This document shows positions 6,799 through 7,164 of a stretch of DNA of 7,164 nt, piece after piece. This stretch comes from an uncultured bacterium (GTDB lineage Bacteria; Cyanobacteriota; Vampirovibrionia; Gastranaerophilales; Gastranaerophilaceae). Both the position numbers and the translations under genes were made by a program. Each line of letters starts with the position of its first letter. The first letter of the stretch is position 1. The stretch spans positions 1 through 7,164 of the forward strand of contig CAMDZX010000096.1 of assembly GCA_945910925.1 (NCBI GenBank), in the 5' to 3' direction. The notes below the pieces were generated by a model. The model did no database searches. It saw only the letters and a list, made by a program, of their open reading frames with translations, and was not told the origin of the DNA.

Positions 6799-7164
6799 AT
6801 GAAGTCAACTATAAATATTGCGTATCCAATTGATATGTATACTTGGAAAAATTGTTTTATATCTTTAATAAGTTTAGTAAATTCCAATAAAAACAACTTT
6901 CTTGATATAAGATTATTAGAAATAAATTTAACACAAGAAATACAAAAAACATTTTACAATTATTTTAGTATTATAGATAATTGTAGAATCGAATTTGTAA
7001 AAGTACAAGATGAGTTGTTGTCAACATATATAACTTCAGGAACAAGCGGACGAAATAGTTGGATCAGACTACTTTTTGTCAATCTATGTCAAGATATAGA
7101 TAAAGTTTTATTTTTATGTGCTTCTCCAAGTATTATTAATGGTAATTTACAAGAACTTTATCAA
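6799..7164 (+). CDS. Divergent GT8-like glycosyltransferase, N-terminal part (3' end outside window)
   Basis: The frame is open from ATG 6799 to the window end, 122 codons with no stop. The visible part follows the layout of a GT8 N-terminal half: a first strand INIAYPIDMY, a helix with SLISLVNSN, a second strand ending in LEINLTQEIQK, a strand CRIEFVKV, the segment SWIRLLFVNLCQDIDKVLFL, then IINGNLQELY. The last two match the GT8 pattern Y/W-R-LL-x(n)-DIDKVLYLDSDxxVNGDLxELY, also visible in gene 3 (DKIVYLDSD). However, the DxD itself is replaced by Cys107-Ala108-Ser109, followed by one extra residue (Pro110), and NGDL has become NGNL. The initial ATD/NN nucleotide-binding element is also altered (YPIDMY). 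The frame is intact, so this is not an obvious pseudogene. It may be a metal-independent or inactive GT8 relative, or a related GT-A family. The C-terminal half with the conserved His is outside the window. Confidence 0.72.
   Translation, partial: MKSTINIAYPIDMYTWKNCFISLISLVNSNKNNFLDIRLLEINLTQEIQKTFYNYFSIIDNCRIEFVKVQDELLSTYITSGTSGRNSWIRLLFVNLCQDIDKVLFLCASPSIINGNLQELYQ

Overview
The window is a stretch of about 7.2 kb from an AT-rich bacterial genome. It lies entirely inside a surface-polysaccharide biosynthesis operon, and both ends cut through genes. All six reading frames that look real run on the + strand. They overlap by 8, 1, 14 and 4 bp, and the last pair is separated by only 19 bp, so this is one co-transcribed, probably translationally coupled unit. 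I see no promoter, terminator, RNA gene, mobile element or CRISPR array. No gene-free stretch exceeds 19 bases.

Order: (1) the C-terminal end of a family-2-like glycosyltransferase (1-644); (2) a complete GT2 glycosyltransferase (637-1716); (3) a two-domain protein with an N-terminal DUF4422 domain and a C-terminal GT8 domain (1716-3587); (4) a two-domain protein with an N-terminal GT2 domain and a C-terminal polysaccharide pyruvyl transferase domain (3574-5733); (5) a radical SAM protein with a cysteine-rich, SPASM-like C-terminus (5730-6779); (6) the first 122 codons of a divergent GT8-like protein (6799 to the window end) that lacks the usual DxD metal-binding motif.

Inferred joint role: the glycosyltransferases would add successive sugars to a lipid-linked oligosaccharide on the cytoplasmic face of the membrane. 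The pyruvyl transferase domain would add an acidic pyruvate ketal to one sugar. The radical SAM enzyme would carry out an unidentified modification. No flippase, polymerase, priming transferase or nucleotide-sugar gene is in view, so capsule, exopolysaccharide, LPS O-chain and cell-wall glycan cannot be told apart.

Organism: sampled 60-base blocks range from about 20 to 45% GC. TGA is a normal stop, and most genes have recognisable Shine-Dalgarno sequences, which argues against Bacteroidetes. A low-GC, possibly host-associated bacterium fits (for example Clostridia, gut Vampirovibrionia, Elusimicrobia, Fusobacteria or a low-GC proteobacterium), but the sequence does not decide the phylum.

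The most notable points are a related short basic/hydrophobic tail on four consecutive and otherwise different glycosyltransferase proteins, a GT8-like protein whose metal-binding motif is replaced, two fusion enzymes, a radical SAM enzyme of unknown role, and a higher-GC island covering gene 3 and possibly the start of gene 4.
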